From JANNVZ01 sp046155615 (GTDB lineage Bacteria; Bacteroidota; Bacteroidia; Flavobacteriales_D; Sanyastnellaceae), in the NCBI GenBank assembly GCA_046155615.1, contig JBJXFP010000010.1, positions 19,801 to 83,800 on the forward strand: 64,000 nucleotides of DNA. Direction: 5' to 3'. Below, in pieces: positions 8,381 to 18,136 of the stretch (position 1 is its first letter; each line of letters begins with the position of its first letter). Position numbers and translations under genes: made by a program. The notes under the pieces were generated by a model. That model made no database searches. It was not told the origin of the DNA and was given only the letters and a program-made list of their open reading frames with translations.

Positions 8381-9601
8381 ATGCAATTCAACATAAAAAA
8401 AATAGGCATCATACGCGAAGGCAAAGTGCCTGCTGACTACCGCGTACCACTAACACCTGCGCAGTGTGCTGAGGTGAAAAATAAATTTGGTGTAGAGGTG
8501 GTGGTGCAGCCCAGCCCAATAAGGAAATATGCTGATGAGGAATACAAATCAGCTGGCATAGTGCTTCAGGAAGACCTGAGCGACTGCGACTTGCTGATGG
8601 GTGTGAAAGAAGTGCCGATGGAAATGCTGATTGAAAACAAGACCTACATGTTCTTCTCTCACACCATCAAAAAGCAGCCACACAATGCAAAACTGATGCG
8701 TGCACTGCTCGACAAAAAAATAAGGATGGTGGACTATGAAACATTGAAGGGGGCTGACAACAAGCGGCTCATTGGTTTCGGTCGCTACGCGGGTATTGTT
8801 GGCGCCTACGAAGGTTTCCGTGCATTTGGCTTGAAGCACAGCCTGTATGAATTGAAATCGCCCAGTGCCTGTGCTGACAGAAAAGAAATGGAGCAGGAGA
8901 TGCAAAAAATTGTGTTGCCTGAGCATATGAAAATTGTAGTGACCGGCTTTGGCCGTGTTGGTCATGGTGCTGAAGAAATATTGAAACAGTTGCCTATAAA
9001 AAGAGTGGATGAGGAAGATTACTTCTCGCAGAAATTTGACCATCCCGTTTATGTACACTTAGATACACACGAGTATTATGTAAAGCGCGAGTTCGGTGGA
9101 TTCGACAAAAAAGATTTTTACAACAACCCTGAGAAATATATCAGCACACTGGCTGAAAATGTGCGCAAAGCTGACCTGTACATAGCATGTCACCTCTGGG
9201 CCGGAGGCAATCCTGTTCTGCTTACCCACGAAGATTTGCAACATCCAGAATGGCGTTGCCATGTGATAGCTGATGTGAGCTGTGACACCAACGGCCCCAT
9301 CGCGAGTACCATTCGCGCATCGAAAATTGACAATCCGATTTACGGATATCACCGACATGAAATGAAAGAATGCGACTGGCGTGTCAAGGATGCCATCAGT
9401 GTGATGGCAATAGACAACTTACCCTGTGAGCTGCCTAAAGATGCAAGCGAAGATTTCGGAAGTGAGTTGATAAACTCGGTGCTGCCATTATTCTTTCATG
9501 GTGATCCCGATCACATCATCTGGAAAGCAACAGAAACAACGCTTGCCGGAGAGCTCACACCACACTTCGAATACCTGCATGATTATGCGCAAGGCCACTA
9601 A
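8381..9601 (+). CDS. LYS1-like NAD(P)-dependent dehydrogenase (AlaDH/PNT fold)
   Basis: This 406-residue protein resembles saccharopine dehydrogenase (lysine-forming) and alanine dehydrogenase. The N-terminal half carries IGIIREGKVPADYRVPLTP, the MGVKEVP segment with Lys76 and FFSHTIKKQ with His94, which correspond to the catalytic Lys and His of Lys1. Then FGRYAGIVGAYEGFRAFG and a Rossmann motif VVTGFGRVGHGA (about 187-198) follow. AHLWAGGNPVLLT and DVSCDTNGPIASTIRAS match the family's C-terminal region. The actual substrate in bacteria that make lysine via DapA is uncertain. It lies 148 bases after gldI, convergent with a TonB-like gene. Confidence 0.8.
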   Translation: MQFNIKKIGIIREGKVPADYRVPLTPAQCAEVKNKFGVEVVVQPSPIRKYADEEYKSAGIVLQEDLSDCDLLMGVKEVPMEMLIENKTYMFFSHTIKKQPHNAKLMRALLDKKIRMVDYETLKGADNKRLIGFGRYAGIVGAYEGFRAFGLKHSLYELKSPSACADRKEMEQEMQKIVLPEHMKIVVTGFGRVGHGAEEILKQLPIKRVDEEDYFSQKFDHPVYVHLDTHEYYVKREFGGFDKKDFYNNPEKYISTLAENVRKADLYIACHLWAGGNPVLLTHEDLQHPEWRCHVIADVSCDTNGPIASTIRASKIDNPIYGYHRHEMKECDWRVKDAISVMAIDNLPCELPKDASEDFGSELINSVLPLFFHGDPDHIIWKATETTLAGELTPHFEYLHDYAQGH

Positions 9602-9604
9602 AAT

Positions 9605-10417
9605 CTATTGTGCGCTGAATTTGAAAGTGATGGGGCCCGGCTGCTTTTTAGCTGCATCGGCCTTGTAGTTGAATTTCCACTTCTTAGCGTAGTTGTAAGA
9701 TTCAGTTTGCAGGCATTCGTTCATGCTTGAGAGCGACTCATTCACTTTAGCATCTATCACCTCGCCTGCCTGGTTTATCACTACATCTATCACGACAGTG
9801 CCCTGTACTTTACAACGATAGGTTGGCACAGGATTGTACAAGGCATCGCGCCCACTCATGTCGTAGCTCGCTGTCACATTGCCACTGTAGCTTTTCTTTT
9901 GTTCATTGTCTTTGTACCAGTCATTGTCTTTCGATCGTTCATTTTTCTTTTCATCAGTTCCCTTCTGTCCTGTTTGCATTACAGGTTTGCCGTCTTGCAG
10001 ACTTTTGAACTCTTGCTCCTCCATGGCTTTCAGATCCTTCATCACCATTTCGTCTATCTGCTCTTGACTCATGCCCCGATAGTCTACTAAATCTTTGGTG
10101 AATTCACTGTTTGCATTCGCAGTCACATTGCGCAGTTCGCCTGTGTGGTTCACATCAGCCGCATCGGGTTCAGGTAATTGTTGCAGCATTTCCGGTTCTA
10201 TGAGATCCATCTCCAGCATCTCAGGTATAGGTTTCAGGTGCAGGGTGTGGTCTTCAGTCAGCATCTGGCTAATGAAGAGAATGAAGATGTGTGCAACAAG
10301 AGATACAATAATGGCGATATAGATAACCTCCATATTGGTAGTTGGGCGGGCATCAAAAGTTTTGAGAAAATCTTCCCGCTGCTTTTGATTGAATTGTATG
10401 CTTTTACTTTTTGACAT
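9605..10417 (-). CDS. Energy transducer TonB-like protein
   Basis: The 270-aa protein has a short basic cytosolic start, one membrane helix (about 31-50, VIYIAIIVSLVAHIFILFIS), an acidic and charged periplasmic linker (60-180) and a C-terminal TonB-like domain with YRCKVQGTVVIDVVINQAGEVIDAKV (about 205-230) and YAKKWKFNYKAD. This is TonB architecture, although the linker is acidic and not Pro/Lys-rich. No ExbB or ExbD is adjacent. The two Cys residues in the C-terminal domain (YRC and NEC) could pair. Start chosen at the first ATG, 10417. Confidence 0.75.
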   Translation of the reverse strand: MSKSKSIQFNQKQREDFLKTFDARPTTNMEVIYIAIIVSLVAHIFILFISQMLTEDHTLHLKPIPEMLEMDLIEPEMLQQLPEPDAADVNHTGELRNVTANANSEFTKDLVDYRGMSQEQIDEMVMKDLKAMEEQEFKSLQDGKPVMQTGQKGTDEKKNERSKDNDWYKDNEQKKSYSGNVTASYDMSGRDALYNPVPTYRCKVQGTVVIDVVINQAGEVIDAKVNESLSSMNECLQTESYNYAKKWKFNYKADAAKKQPGPITFKFSAQ

Positions 10418-10570
10418 TGTACCAACGTGGCCCCCAATTTACCGCTGAGAGGAGGCATAGTTCAAACGACAACCGCACCGCTCAGGTTATCTGTGCCAAA
10501 AATAGATGGCTGCACATATAGCCAGCCCAAATCCTTGCATACCGCAATTGCAGTGATGAGTGGATATTCG

Positions 10571-12592
10571 TCAATAGTCATACTCATATCGGTAATACCC
10601 ATCGCGACCATAGTAGTTTTCAAAAAATTCTTCATCGCTGAAGTAGTTTCCAATCATGCTTCGGTATTTCAGATTCACACAGTCAGAGTATTTGTCAATT
10701 TTCTTTTTAATGGCAGAAGATTTTAATTCTGTAAGCTTCCCATCTGAAAAACTGAAACAGCGGTAGTTGACCAATTTGCCATTACTAACTCCAAACTGGA
10801 ACAATTCCGGAATGCTATCACCAGTGAAATCCACAAACTGCAATTCGCTGAAATAAATTTGATCTTCTGGTTTAAGGTAATAGCCCATTACTTCCAGATA
10901 CTCATCGCAACTGATATATGCGGTGTCGTTCAGTACAAGAGGCAGGTCGGTCTCCTCATTCCACCAGGGGTGGGCCATCAGTTCAGCGTTGTACTCTTCC
11001 AGCAGGAGGTCGTCTTCGAAATAGGCTATCACCGGATACTCATCTTCCACCAGTAGATTATGAAAACTATTTTTGATGAGCAGTGTATCAAGTTTCGTTT
11101 TCTTATCGCCTTTCCATTTAGCGTAGTTTAAATATGCCTCATCCTTTTCCATGATGTGTATTTCGTCAAAAGTTACAACCACACCAAGACAAGCCACAGT
11201 GTTCTGAAAATGGATCTTGGGTATTTTGTACCATTGAGGATTGACAGCATCGCGGTTGTATATGAAGTATGTATCTGTATAGTCTTCCATAAGCAAGATG
11301 TAATCTTCCTGCATATCATATACAAAGCGCCATTCCGGTTCCGGGGTATTAGCATCTTCAGGCAGATTGATGATGATAGTGCTGAAAGTACCATCATCCT
11401 TGGGCTGCACATTCACCATCAGGTGCTGCTCCTTCACGGTGATGTTTGAGACACCGGTTATTTCCAGTATGAATCCCTCTTCATTTTCTATATAGTCAGC
11501 AAAGTGAAAAGTGAGGTTGTTCTGAAACAAATCTCTTGTAAGTGCCTCTATATATCGCGTCTCGGCCACGTTGGTATAATCATCAATGTTTTCCGGCATT
11601 GTCAATTCGTCCAATTCATCCAATCTGTTCAGTATGCTTTCTCTTTCCCCTTTGCTGTGCCAATCAAAAAAATCTTCGAGCGGTAGTTTCTCTTCGCGCA
11701 GCCTTCTGCGCAGCGCATACACTTCGGTGTGTGAGTATTGCGTTTCGAACTTCTGCTTGAGTTTCCATACTTCATCTTCTTTGAATTTATTCACCATCAG
11801 GCCGGCATAGAGTTCTGCAAGCCGCGCATCGTCACCACTTTCTACCAGATCATTCACGGTTTTTTTTCCATGTTCAGAGGTAAGCGCGCTTATCAGATAG
11901 CGGTCGTCAAAACACTTGCGTTTGTTCAGGAAATATTTGTGTGCCCATTCATAGGTGCTCTTCTCTTTTGAGGTTATCGTTTCGTTGAGGTATGCCTCTG
12001 TATATGGATAGTGCATGATACTATCGGCTTGTGCCACCGCCATGGTGCTGAGGTGCGCGGCTATCTGGTTGGCCAGGTACCAGCGATCCTTTGTGTAGAT
12101 TTTTTCTTTGAAATTATAGCTCAATTCCAGAATGAAATCCTCGCCCAAATCAGCTAAACCTTCCACAGTAATGGTGGGACTGGCGCTGGCCGTTGTATTG
12201 CACTCATCAGGAACGAACCTAAATGCATAGAAGAAAATGTTGCCGATAGCAATGGAGTCAATCGTAAACGTATTGATGTAGCTTTCTTTCATCATTCTCT
12301 TTTCCTGCAACAAGTTCTTGATATCTGCAACGGTGTCAGCCATAAATGTGAGATTGGCCGTGTATCCCTCCATATCGCCTGGTGCTGTGCTCTTCACGTT
12401 GTGCGTAGCTTCTATGGTCCCATATCCTGAAAAGTCGTTGTATGAATACCCTCTTACCCAAAGGGCAGAGTCGAAAACCAATATGGCCTTTGGGTAAAGT
12501 TGGAGCGTGTCTAACACCACTGCGGGTGTTTGGCTAAAGCAGGTGGCCATGCAAATGCCTTGCAGTGCAACAAGGAGGAGATTCTTTTTCAT
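10571..12592 (-). CDS. Large secreted protein, unknown function
   Basis: A 673-residue protein with a clear signal peptide (MKKNLLLVALQGICMATCFSQ). The middle contains a predicted helical part with many Arg, Lys and Glu residues (around 230-330). Later segments are beta-rich and aromatic, including DFTGDSIPELFQFGVSNGKLVNY near residue 605, which resembles a single FG-GAP-like calcium-binding turn. I do not recognise the family. There is no T9SS C-terminal domain; the protein ends in YYGRDGYYRYEYDY, a Tyr-rich tail. It lies 92 bases downstream of priA on the same strand. Confidence 0.7.
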   Translation of the reverse strand: MKKNLLLVALQGICMATCFSQTPAVVLDTLQLYPKAILVFDSALWVRGYSYNDFSGYGTIEATHNVKSTAPGDMEGYTANLTFMADTVADIKNLLQEKRMMKESYINTFTIDSIAIGNIFFYAFRFVPDECNTTASASPTITVEGLADLGEDFILELSYNFKEKIYTKDRWYLANQIAAHLSTMAVAQADSIMHYPYTEAYLNETITSKEKSTYEWAHKYFLNKRKCFDDRYLISALTSEHGKKTVNDLVESGDDARLAELYAGLMVNKFKEDEVWKLKQKFETQYSHTEVYALRRRLREEKLPLEDFFDWHSKGERESILNRLDELDELTMPENIDDYTNVAETRYIEALTRDLFQNNLTFHFADYIENEEGFILEITGVSNITVKEQHLMVNVQPKDDGTFSTIIINLPEDANTPEPEWRFVYDMQEDYILLMEDYTDTYFIYNRDAVNPQWYKIPKIHFQNTVACLGVVVTFDEIHIMEKDEAYLNYAKWKGDKKTKLDTLLIKNSFHNLLVEDEYPVIAYFEDDLLLEEYNAELMAHPWWNEETDLPLVLNDTAYISCDEYLEVMGYYLKPEDQIYFSELQFVDFTGDSIPELFQFGVSNGKLVNYRCFSFSDGKLTELKSSAIKKKIDKYSDCVNLKYRSMIGNYFSDEEFFENYYGRDGYYRYEYDY

Positions 12593-12683
12593 TGTGGTTG
12601 GTTGTTGGTTCGGTTTGCAAATGCAAATTGGTAAACTGTTGGTTTCAAAAAAAATTATTGCAGCGTCAAAATTTCATGTCTGA

Positions 12684-15164
12684 CTATATCGGTTCTACAT
12701 CTATTGTAATGCGCACCTGGCGACATTCCGGCATTTGCAACACAGTGCGCACGTCATTTTGTATTTGTTGTTTGGTAAGCAGGCTTTCCGGGCGCTTATC
12801 CAGCTTGATGGTTATCTGCCAAAGAAAAAAATTGTTGATGCGCGGGATGTATGGCTTCTCCGGTCCCATCATTTTTTCGCCAAGCATTGGCTTCAGTTTT
12901 CTTGCAAGCACATCAGCCGCAGTTTGCGCCTTATCATCTTCGCGGTGTTTCACTGTGATGCGCATCATACGCACGTATGGTGGGTATCCGAATTGCTGTC
13001 TTTCTTTTATTTCCTTTTCGAAAAAACGCAGGTAGTTGCCTTCAACAATCAGTTCGAATAGCCAGTGCCCGGGTGTAAAAGTTTGAATGATCACTTTGCC
13101 TTGTTTGCTCTTCCTGCCAGCGCGACCTGCCACCTGCATCATCATCTGGAATGCGCGCTCCATACTGCGGAAGTCAGGATAGTGCAACATGCGGTCGGCA
13201 TTCAGTATGCCCACCAAAGCCACATTGTCAAAGTCGAGGCCTTTGGTTACCATCTGCGTGCCCACAAGTATTTGTGTATGTCCGCTTTCAAAATCTGAAA
13301 TGATTTTCTGATACGCTGTTTTAGTTCTTGTGGTGTCATAATCCAATCGCTGCACTTTGGCCTGCGGCAAAAAGAGTTGCAGGTCTTCTTCTATTTTTTC
13401 AGTACCAAAACCGAGCATGCGCATATCGGTACTTGCACAAGCCACACATGCATGAGCAGGCGGTGTGGCATAGCCGCAGTAGTGGCACTTAAGCATGCCT
13501 GCTTCTTTGTGGTAAGTGAGGCTTACTGCGCACCGTGTACACTCCAGCGTGTGTCCGCAACTGTTGCACTCCCACAATGGAGTATAGCCACGTCTGTTTT
13601 GAAACAAGATTATTTGTTCACCTGCATCGAGTGCTTGCTGCATGTTTTGAAGCAACACACTGCCGAAGTTGTTCTTCATGGTTTTGGCTTTCGCCTCAGG
13701 CCGTAGGTCTTGCACTTCCACGGCAGGTGGTTGCACCCCTCCAAAGCGTGTATGCAGCAATACCAATCCATATCGGCCTTGCTGTGCATTCCAGAAAGTT
13801 TCTACAGCCGGTGTGGCTGATCCCAGTAGCACTTTTGCATTGGCTTGTATGGCCAGCCATATGGCAGCATCGCGCGCATGATATCGTGGTGCGGGTTCAT
13901 GCTGTTTGTAGCTCTGCTCATGTTCTTCATCTACTATTACAAGGCCCAGCCTTGTGTATGGCAAAAACAAAGCACTGCGCGCACCTAGTATGATGTCGCA
14001 TTCGCCCGGTACATTGCTCATCACTTTGTTCCAAACTTCTGTGCGTTCATTTTCGCTGTAACCACTGTGGTAAACACCCACACGTTTTCCGAAATACTTT
14101 CTGAGCCGCTGAATGATTTGTGTGGTAAGTGCAATCTCAGGCAGCAGAAATAAAACTTGCTTGCCTTCTGCTACAGCATCTTCAATAAGCTGCGCATATA
14201 TTTCAGTTTTTCCGCTGCTTGTGATTCCGTGCAGCAACACTATGTCCTTTTGTTCCCAATGTTCTTTGATTTCAGTCAATGCTTGCTGTTGCTGCTCGCT
14301 GAGTGGTTTCACTGCATCTGTTGTCACAAGGTGTGCAGCCAGTCTTCCGGTTTCTTTGGTAGTGATGGTGAAAATATTTTTTTCGGCCATTGCGGCAATC
14401 ACTGTTGCATTCACACGTGCAGTTTCTTGCATTTTCAGCCTTGGCACCTGTGCACGCTGGCCTTCATCCCAGTGGCTGAGTTGCAGAAAGGTCATCAGCG
14501 CATCACTTTGTTTTTGCGCCTTGCGTTTTTCCAATGCGGCAAAAACAATTTGCAGCTTTTCTTCTGTATCAGCTTCATGGCCCAGACTAACGAAGTCGGT
14601 CATTCTGGGTTTGAATTTTTCCTTCAGTTCCTCTTCGCTGATGATGATGCCGCGCTCAATCAGAGCTTTCAGCACGGGCTGCACTTGTTTTAATTGCAAC
14701 ACCTCCGACACTTCATCCACCGAAAGCGGCCCGCGCGACTGCATCGCGAATATTACTTTCTCCTCACGCACATTGAGTTCGGTATTTATCACAGCCCAAT
14801 CGGGATGGAGCGAAAATTTGGTTTCGCTCGACAGCTTGAGTCCTGCGGGCAACGCTGCATTCATCACCTCGCCAAGTGTGCAGCAGTAGTAAGTGGCCAT
14901 CCACTGCCAGAGTGCAAGTTGGTTTACATTCACAATGGGCTGCGTATCGAGCACAGCTTCAATGTATTTGGCGGTGTAATGTTGTGGTGCTTGTGTGTGC
15001 ACATACTTCACTATGCCTGTGTACAGTTTGGTTTTTCCAAGCTGCACTATCACACGCTGGCCTGCAATTAATTCATCCTGCAAAGCTTGCGGCACACGGT
15101 AAGTAAGCACCTGCGGCAATGCAAGTGGTAATATGACATCTGCAAACAAAGTTTCGCGAAGCAT
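12684..15164 (-). CDS. priA: PriA, primosomal replication-restart helicase
   Basis: PriA reloads the replisome at stalled forks. This 826-aa protein has the N-terminal DNA-binding domain (FADVILPLALPQVLTYRVP), Walker A in GITSSGKT (313-320), the DEEH Walker B (413-416), GSATPAVET, and the zinc region with eight Cys at 534, 537, 543, 546, 561, 564, 574 and 577. The helicase C-terminal motif GTQMVTKGLDFDNVALVGILNAD and the QVAGRAGR motif are complete. Length is larger than E. coli PriA (about 730) but usual in this phylum. The ATG at 15164 is preceded by a TACTTTG element typical of short-leader promoters in this phylum. Confidence 0.95.
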   Translation of the reverse strand: MLRETLFADVILPLALPQVLTYRVPQALQDELIAGQRVIVQLGKTKLYTGIVKYVHTQAPQHYTAKYIEAVLDTQPIVNVNQLALWQWMATYYCCTLGEVMNAALPAGLKLSSETKFSLHPDWAVINTELNVREEKVIFAMQSRGPLSVDEVSEVLQLKQVQPVLKALIERGIIISEEELKEKFKPRMTDFVSLGHEADTEEKLQIVFAALEKRKAQKQSDALMTFLQLSHWDEGQRAQVPRLKMQETARVNATVIAAMAEKNIFTITTKETGRLAAHLVTTDAVKPLSEQQQQALTEIKEHWEQKDIVLLHGITSSGKTEIYAQLIEDAVAEGKQVLFLLPEIALTTQIIQRLRKYFGKRVGVYHSGYSENERTEVWNKVMSNVPGECDIILGARSALFLPYTRLGLVIVDEEHEQSYKQHEPAPRYHARDAAIWLAIQANAKVLLGSATPAVETFWNAQQGRYGLVLLHTRFGGVQPPAVEVQDLRPEAKAKTMKNNFGSVLLQNMQQALDAGEQIILFQNRRGYTPLWECNSCGHTLECTRCAVSLTYHKEAGMLKCHYCGYATPPAHACVACASTDMRMLGFGTEKIEEDLQLFLPQAKVQRLDYDTTRTKTAYQKIISDFESGHTQILVGTQMVTKGLDFDNVALVGILNADRMLHYPDFRSMERAFQMMMQVAGRAGRKSKQGKVIIQTFTPGHWLFELIVEGNYLRFFEKEIKERQQFGYPPYVRMMRITVKHREDDKAQTAADVLARKLKPMLGEKMMGPEKPYIPRINNFFLWQITIKLDKRPESLLTKQQIQNDVRTVLQMPECRQVRITIDVEPI

Positions 15165-15210
15165 GGGTGCAAAGTATCTAAGTGAATGTGGCTACAGCCT
15201 CCGGCCAGGA

Positions 15211-15250
15211 TAAAAAACAAAAGCCGCCCCTGCTATTCAGCAGAGGCGGC
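15211..15250 (-). terminator. Intrinsic terminator (minus strand) after lipoprotein gene
   Basis: GCCGCCCCTGCT (15223-15234) and AGCAGAGGCGGC (15239-15250) form a 12-bp stem with one mismatch and a 4-nt loop. Read on the minus strand it is followed by TTTTGTTTTTT (A-rich 15211-15222). It lies 30 bases after the stop of the lipoprotein gene and protects priA from read-through. Confidence 0.9.
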
Positions 15251-15279
15251 CTTTGAGATTTTCAATGGATAAATAAGCC

Positions 15280-15948
15280 TTAATCGTTCACAGTGATGGC
15301 TTTGTTAAGCGCTTTGTGTGTAAGAAATATGAGCGCACCTTCGGGTGTGGCGCTTGCAGGAGTCTGAGTAATGGTGCGGTACATGGTGGCCACATACGGA
15401 CCGGGAGTTATGTTGTCTGTTTGTGCCCCACCTATGGTGATGGTGGTGGCACCTACCTGCGAAGTAGCAAAAATTTTGTCGCTCAGTGTCATGCTTACAA
15501 TATCGCTTGAGCCAACTGCATCACCCACTATGGGCATCACATAGTCCACCCCGCCATTGATGATGATGTCGCCTGGTGGAAACTCCACTGCCTCAACAGA
15601 AGAGGTATTGTTGGTATATACATTTCCATCTACATCTGAGTAAACGAAAGTGCCGCTTGACACAAGGGCGGTAAAAGTTTTTTCATAATACGCCATTGTG
15701 CTGTTAAACGGGATAACCTCATTGTTGAATTTGATACTTGCAGGTGAGGCTAATTCTAATTTGGTACCGAAGGCACCTCCAAATCGAAATTCTACACGCA
15801 CCGTTGTTTCATCCACATTCTTGTCATAAATAATTTCGTACTTGGTCCAGATTTTATCCTGATCCACCGAGTCGCTGCTCTCGCGTGTGCATGAGGCCAG
15901 CATCAAACAAGTTGCTCCAATGGCTGTCCAGATTTTCATTTTTTTCAT
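15280..15948 (-). CDS. Putative lipoprotein, unknown function
   Basis: A 222-residue protein starting MKKMKIWTAIGATCLMLASCTRESS, with a lipobox ending at Cys near residue 20. The frame is open to 16107, but the signal peptide fixes the start at 15948. The mature part is beta-rich, with EIIYDKNVDETTVRVEFRFGGAFGTKLEL and repeated Ser/Thr/Ile strands, and looks like one or two immunoglobulin-like domains. It carries no catalytic motif that I can name. It is an independent unit ended by a strong terminator. Confidence 0.75.
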   Translation of the reverse strand: MKKMKIWTAIGATCLMLASCTRESSDSVDQDKIWTKYEIIYDKNVDETTVRVEFRFGGAFGTKLELASPASIKFNNEVIPFNSTMAYYEKTFTALVSSGTFVYSDVDGNVYTNNTSSVEAVEFPPGDIIINGGVDYVMPIVGDAVGSSDIVSMTLSDKIFATSQVGATTITIGGAQTDNITPGPYVATMYRTITQTPASATPEGALIFLTHKALNKAITVND

Positions 15949-16140
15949 TTGCTTTGCTTTTATGGTTTTGTTGTGAAAGGGCAGATAACAAAAAATTGTG
16001 CCACTGCGAATATGTGATGCTTTCAGGCTAAATGAAAAGCGTGGCATTGTTGGCGAGTCTGTTGCTGCTTTTGTTGATATATGCGTAACAATACCCGCAC
16101 CTTCCATCCCTAATTTGCGAGATGCATGGCTGTTCCAGCA

Positions 16141-16905
16141 CTACCCTATCCTCTTGTCCTGTTCTATCGACTTCTTGTAACCTGAATTTATTTCGCTGTC
16201 TTTGTTGAGTAGTAATATTTCAGGTTTGCGTTGGAGAAGTGCCACCACTTCATCTATCGCGAAGTCTGGCTCGTGACTCAACTCATCGAATATAGTTTGT
16301 GCCACCAACAAATCATTTGTTGTATCCACCGACAGTTTGAAGTTGTATTGCGCATTGGTCTTGCGCCAGCCCAAGGCAAATAATCCTGAGTTTTTGATGT
16401 AGGGCATCACATGTTCTCGCTCGCTCAACAGCGTAGCATTTTGCCAGGCACTTTGCAATGCACTGTAAGTGGTTATCTCCACATCATAGCCATCTTCCAA
16501 GAAATCAGGTTCGTGATTGCTGTTGCTCACATAGTCCACACCAAGGGTCAAGAAATTTCGCATCACCTCATCCACTACGTGGTGTGAGTGTATGGGATTG
16601 TCGCAGCAGATGCGCACTATGTTGTCGCCAGCTTTTGCTCCCAGCTTGGTGGAACATTGGTAGAAGCGATCCAAAACATCCCAGTCAGATCCACGATAGC
16701 AGTTTATTTTTTGTTCGGAACAAAAATTTTCAATGGTATTGTCTTCTTCATTGGTGGTGGTGGCCACCACAAAATGATTGATTTGTGCAGAAGGCGCAAG
16801 TCGTTCCAATACTTGTTGGAGTATGGGTTTGCCGCCCACATGCATGAGCACTTTGCCTGGCAGGCGTGTGCTACCCATGCGCGCCTGTATGATGCAGAGG
16901 TTCAT
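16141..16905 (-). CDS. SpsF-like cytidylyltransferase / NTP transferase
   Basis: This 254-aa protein starts CIIQARMGSTRLPGKVL, the nucleotide-binding motif of the SpsF/PseF-type nucleotidyltransferases, followed by GGKPILQQVLERL, FVVATTTNEEDN, and GSDWDVLDRF. ICCDNPIHSHHVVDEV corresponds to the metal-binding D-x-P region; the usual GDCP/GDxP reads CDNP. It probably activates a sugar with CTP or UTP for surface polysaccharide synthesis. Its start overlaps the end of the GNAT gene by four bases, so the two and the GT2 gene are co-translated. Confidence 0.8.
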   Translation of the reverse strand: MNLCIIQARMGSTRLPGKVLMHVGGKPILQQVLERLAPSAQINHFVVATTTNEEDNTIENFCSEQKINCYRGSDWDVLDRFYQCSTKLGAKAGDNIVRICCDNPIHSHHVVDEVMRNFLTLGVDYVSNSNHEPDFLEDGYDVEITTYSALQSAWQNATLLSEREHVMPYIKNSGLFALGWRKTNAQYNFKLSVDTTNDLLVAQTIFDELSHEPDFAIDEVVALLQRKPEILLLNKDSEINSGYKKSIEQDKRIG

Positions 16906-17438
16906 TTCAGCTCCTCCGCAAACAGGCCCATATAAAATTTGTCGTGATATAGGCCGCCTTCGAAAATGTGTTGGCGCAGGCAGCCCTCTTCTACAAAGCC
17001 CAGTTTTTTGTATAGCTGAATGGCAGCGGGATTGTTGGCATACACAGCAAGCAGCACTTTGCGTATGTTCAGTTCAGCAAATGCATACTGCAGCGTGAGT
17101 TTGCACACTTCGTAGCCTATTCCCTTACCCCAATAATTTTTGTTGCCGATGAGCAACCCCAACTCGCAGGTCCGGCTCACCCAATCAAAGTTGTCCAATT
17201 TGATATTGCCAATGTGTAGTTGGTTGGTGCTATCGCAAATGGCAAGCATCACAGCGTTGCGGTTGGTCGCTATGCGGTCAAGAAATGCTTTCAACTCATC
17301 CATATTGCTGGGAAAAAGTCCCGATGCAAGGCCACGTGTCGTTTCTTCATCATTCAGCCAGCTCAGGTATTCATCTGTTGCATCACTGGTGGCTATGCCA
17401 CGCAGATATATTCTCTCTCCTTCTAAAAAGTTGCTCAT
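16902..17438 (-). CDS. GNAT N-acetyltransferase (RimJ/PseH-like)
   Basis: A 178-residue acetyltransferase of the GNAT fold. Recognisable parts are ERIYLRGIATSDATDEYLSWLND, the HIGNIKLDNFDW strand, and the acetyl-CoA-binding motif A, GNKNYWGKGIGYEVCKLTL (about 98-116), then VYANNPAAIQLYKKLGFVEEG. Overlap with both neighbours (4 bases each) ties it to the SpsF-like and GT2 genes, so acetylation of a nucleotide sugar or amino-sugar precursor, as in pseudaminic acid pathways, is a reasonable inference. A ribosomal-protein acetyltransferase role is possible but less consistent with context. Confidence 0.82.
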   Translation of the reverse strand: MSNFLEGERIYLRGIATSDATDEYLSWLNDEETTRGLASGLFPSNMDELKAFLDRIATNRNAVMLAICDSTNQLHIGNIKLDNFDWVSRTCELGLLIGNKNYWGKGIGYEVCKLTLQYAFAELNIRKVLLAVYANNPAAIQLYKKLGFVEEGCLRQHIFEGGLYHDKFYMGLFAEELK

Positions 17439-18076
17439 TGGTTGTGCTTGCTTTTGAGCAATTCGCGGTGCTTTTCCATTTCATCCTGATTTTTGGTCAG
17501 GTTGTTATCGTGCATTCTATAGCGATACAGCGGTAGTATGATGTTGTATATGTTGTACCTCTCCTGCCAGCGTATGCGCAAGTCTTCTTCTTCCCTTGCT
17601 CTGAAATTTTCGTCATACAGACCAATGTTGTATAGGAAGTCTTTGCGAAACATGATACCGCATGCAATGGGTTGTTCATTTGCACGAACGTGCTCTTTGT
17701 GTTTACCTCTTTCATCCACCACATAGTAGTCCACACTCACAGCATCCAGGCTGTTGTTTTCTTCCAGAAAAAGTTTTTGAGTGCGTATGAGATCGCGGTG
17801 CATGTAGTCGTCAGCATCTAAAAAAAAGATGAACTGACCGCGTGCCTTTTTGATTCCGAAGTTGCGTGCACCGGATAGTCCGACATTTTTTTCTAAATTG
17901 AAAATGCGCACCTGTGTTGCATAGTTCTCCAAAATCTCTGCAGTGTTGTCTGTGCTACAGTCATTCACCACTATTACTTCATAGGCATCTGTACTTAGGG
18001 ATTGTTCGGTAGCGCTACGTATGGCACGCTCCACATATTGTGCGTAGTTGTATGTAGTGATGATGATGGAAACCAT
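17435..18076 (-). CDS. Family 2 glycosyltransferase
   Basis: The 213-aa protein has the GT-A start VSIIITTYNYAQYVERAI, VVNDCSTDNT (36-45), GLSGARNFGIKKARGQFIFFLDADD with the metal-binding DAD at 87-89, and a later region RAREEEDLRIRWQ that fits the ED acceptor motif. It is short (most GT2 are 250-350 aa), with only a minimal C-terminal part. It lies 60 bases downstream of the tyrosine kinase gene and overlaps the GNAT gene. It probably adds a sugar during exopolysaccharide or glycoprotein glycan assembly. Confidence 0.88.
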   Translation of the reverse strand: MVSIIITTYNYAQYVERAIRSATEQSLSTDAYEVIVVNDCSTDNTAEILENYATQVRIFNLEKNVGLSGARNFGIKKARGQFIFFLDADDYMHRDLIRTQKLFLEENNSLDAVSVDYYVVDERGKHKEHVRANEQPIACGIMFRKDFLYNIGLYDENFRAREEEDLRIRWQERYNIYNIILPLYRYRMHDNNLTKNQDEMEKHRELLKSKHNQ

Positions 18077-18136
18077 TTTTTACATTTTTATATGTACCCA
18101 CATGCATGAATAAATAAAGCAATGTACCGAAGCAGG

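Noticed and set aside
14113..14889. 258-codon ORF opposite priA, and similar long antisense frames (25334-26014, 4188-4703, 63384-63998)
   Set aside because: They are mirror frames of strongly supported genes with biased codons; products are low-complexity Ser- or Cys-rich with no motif.
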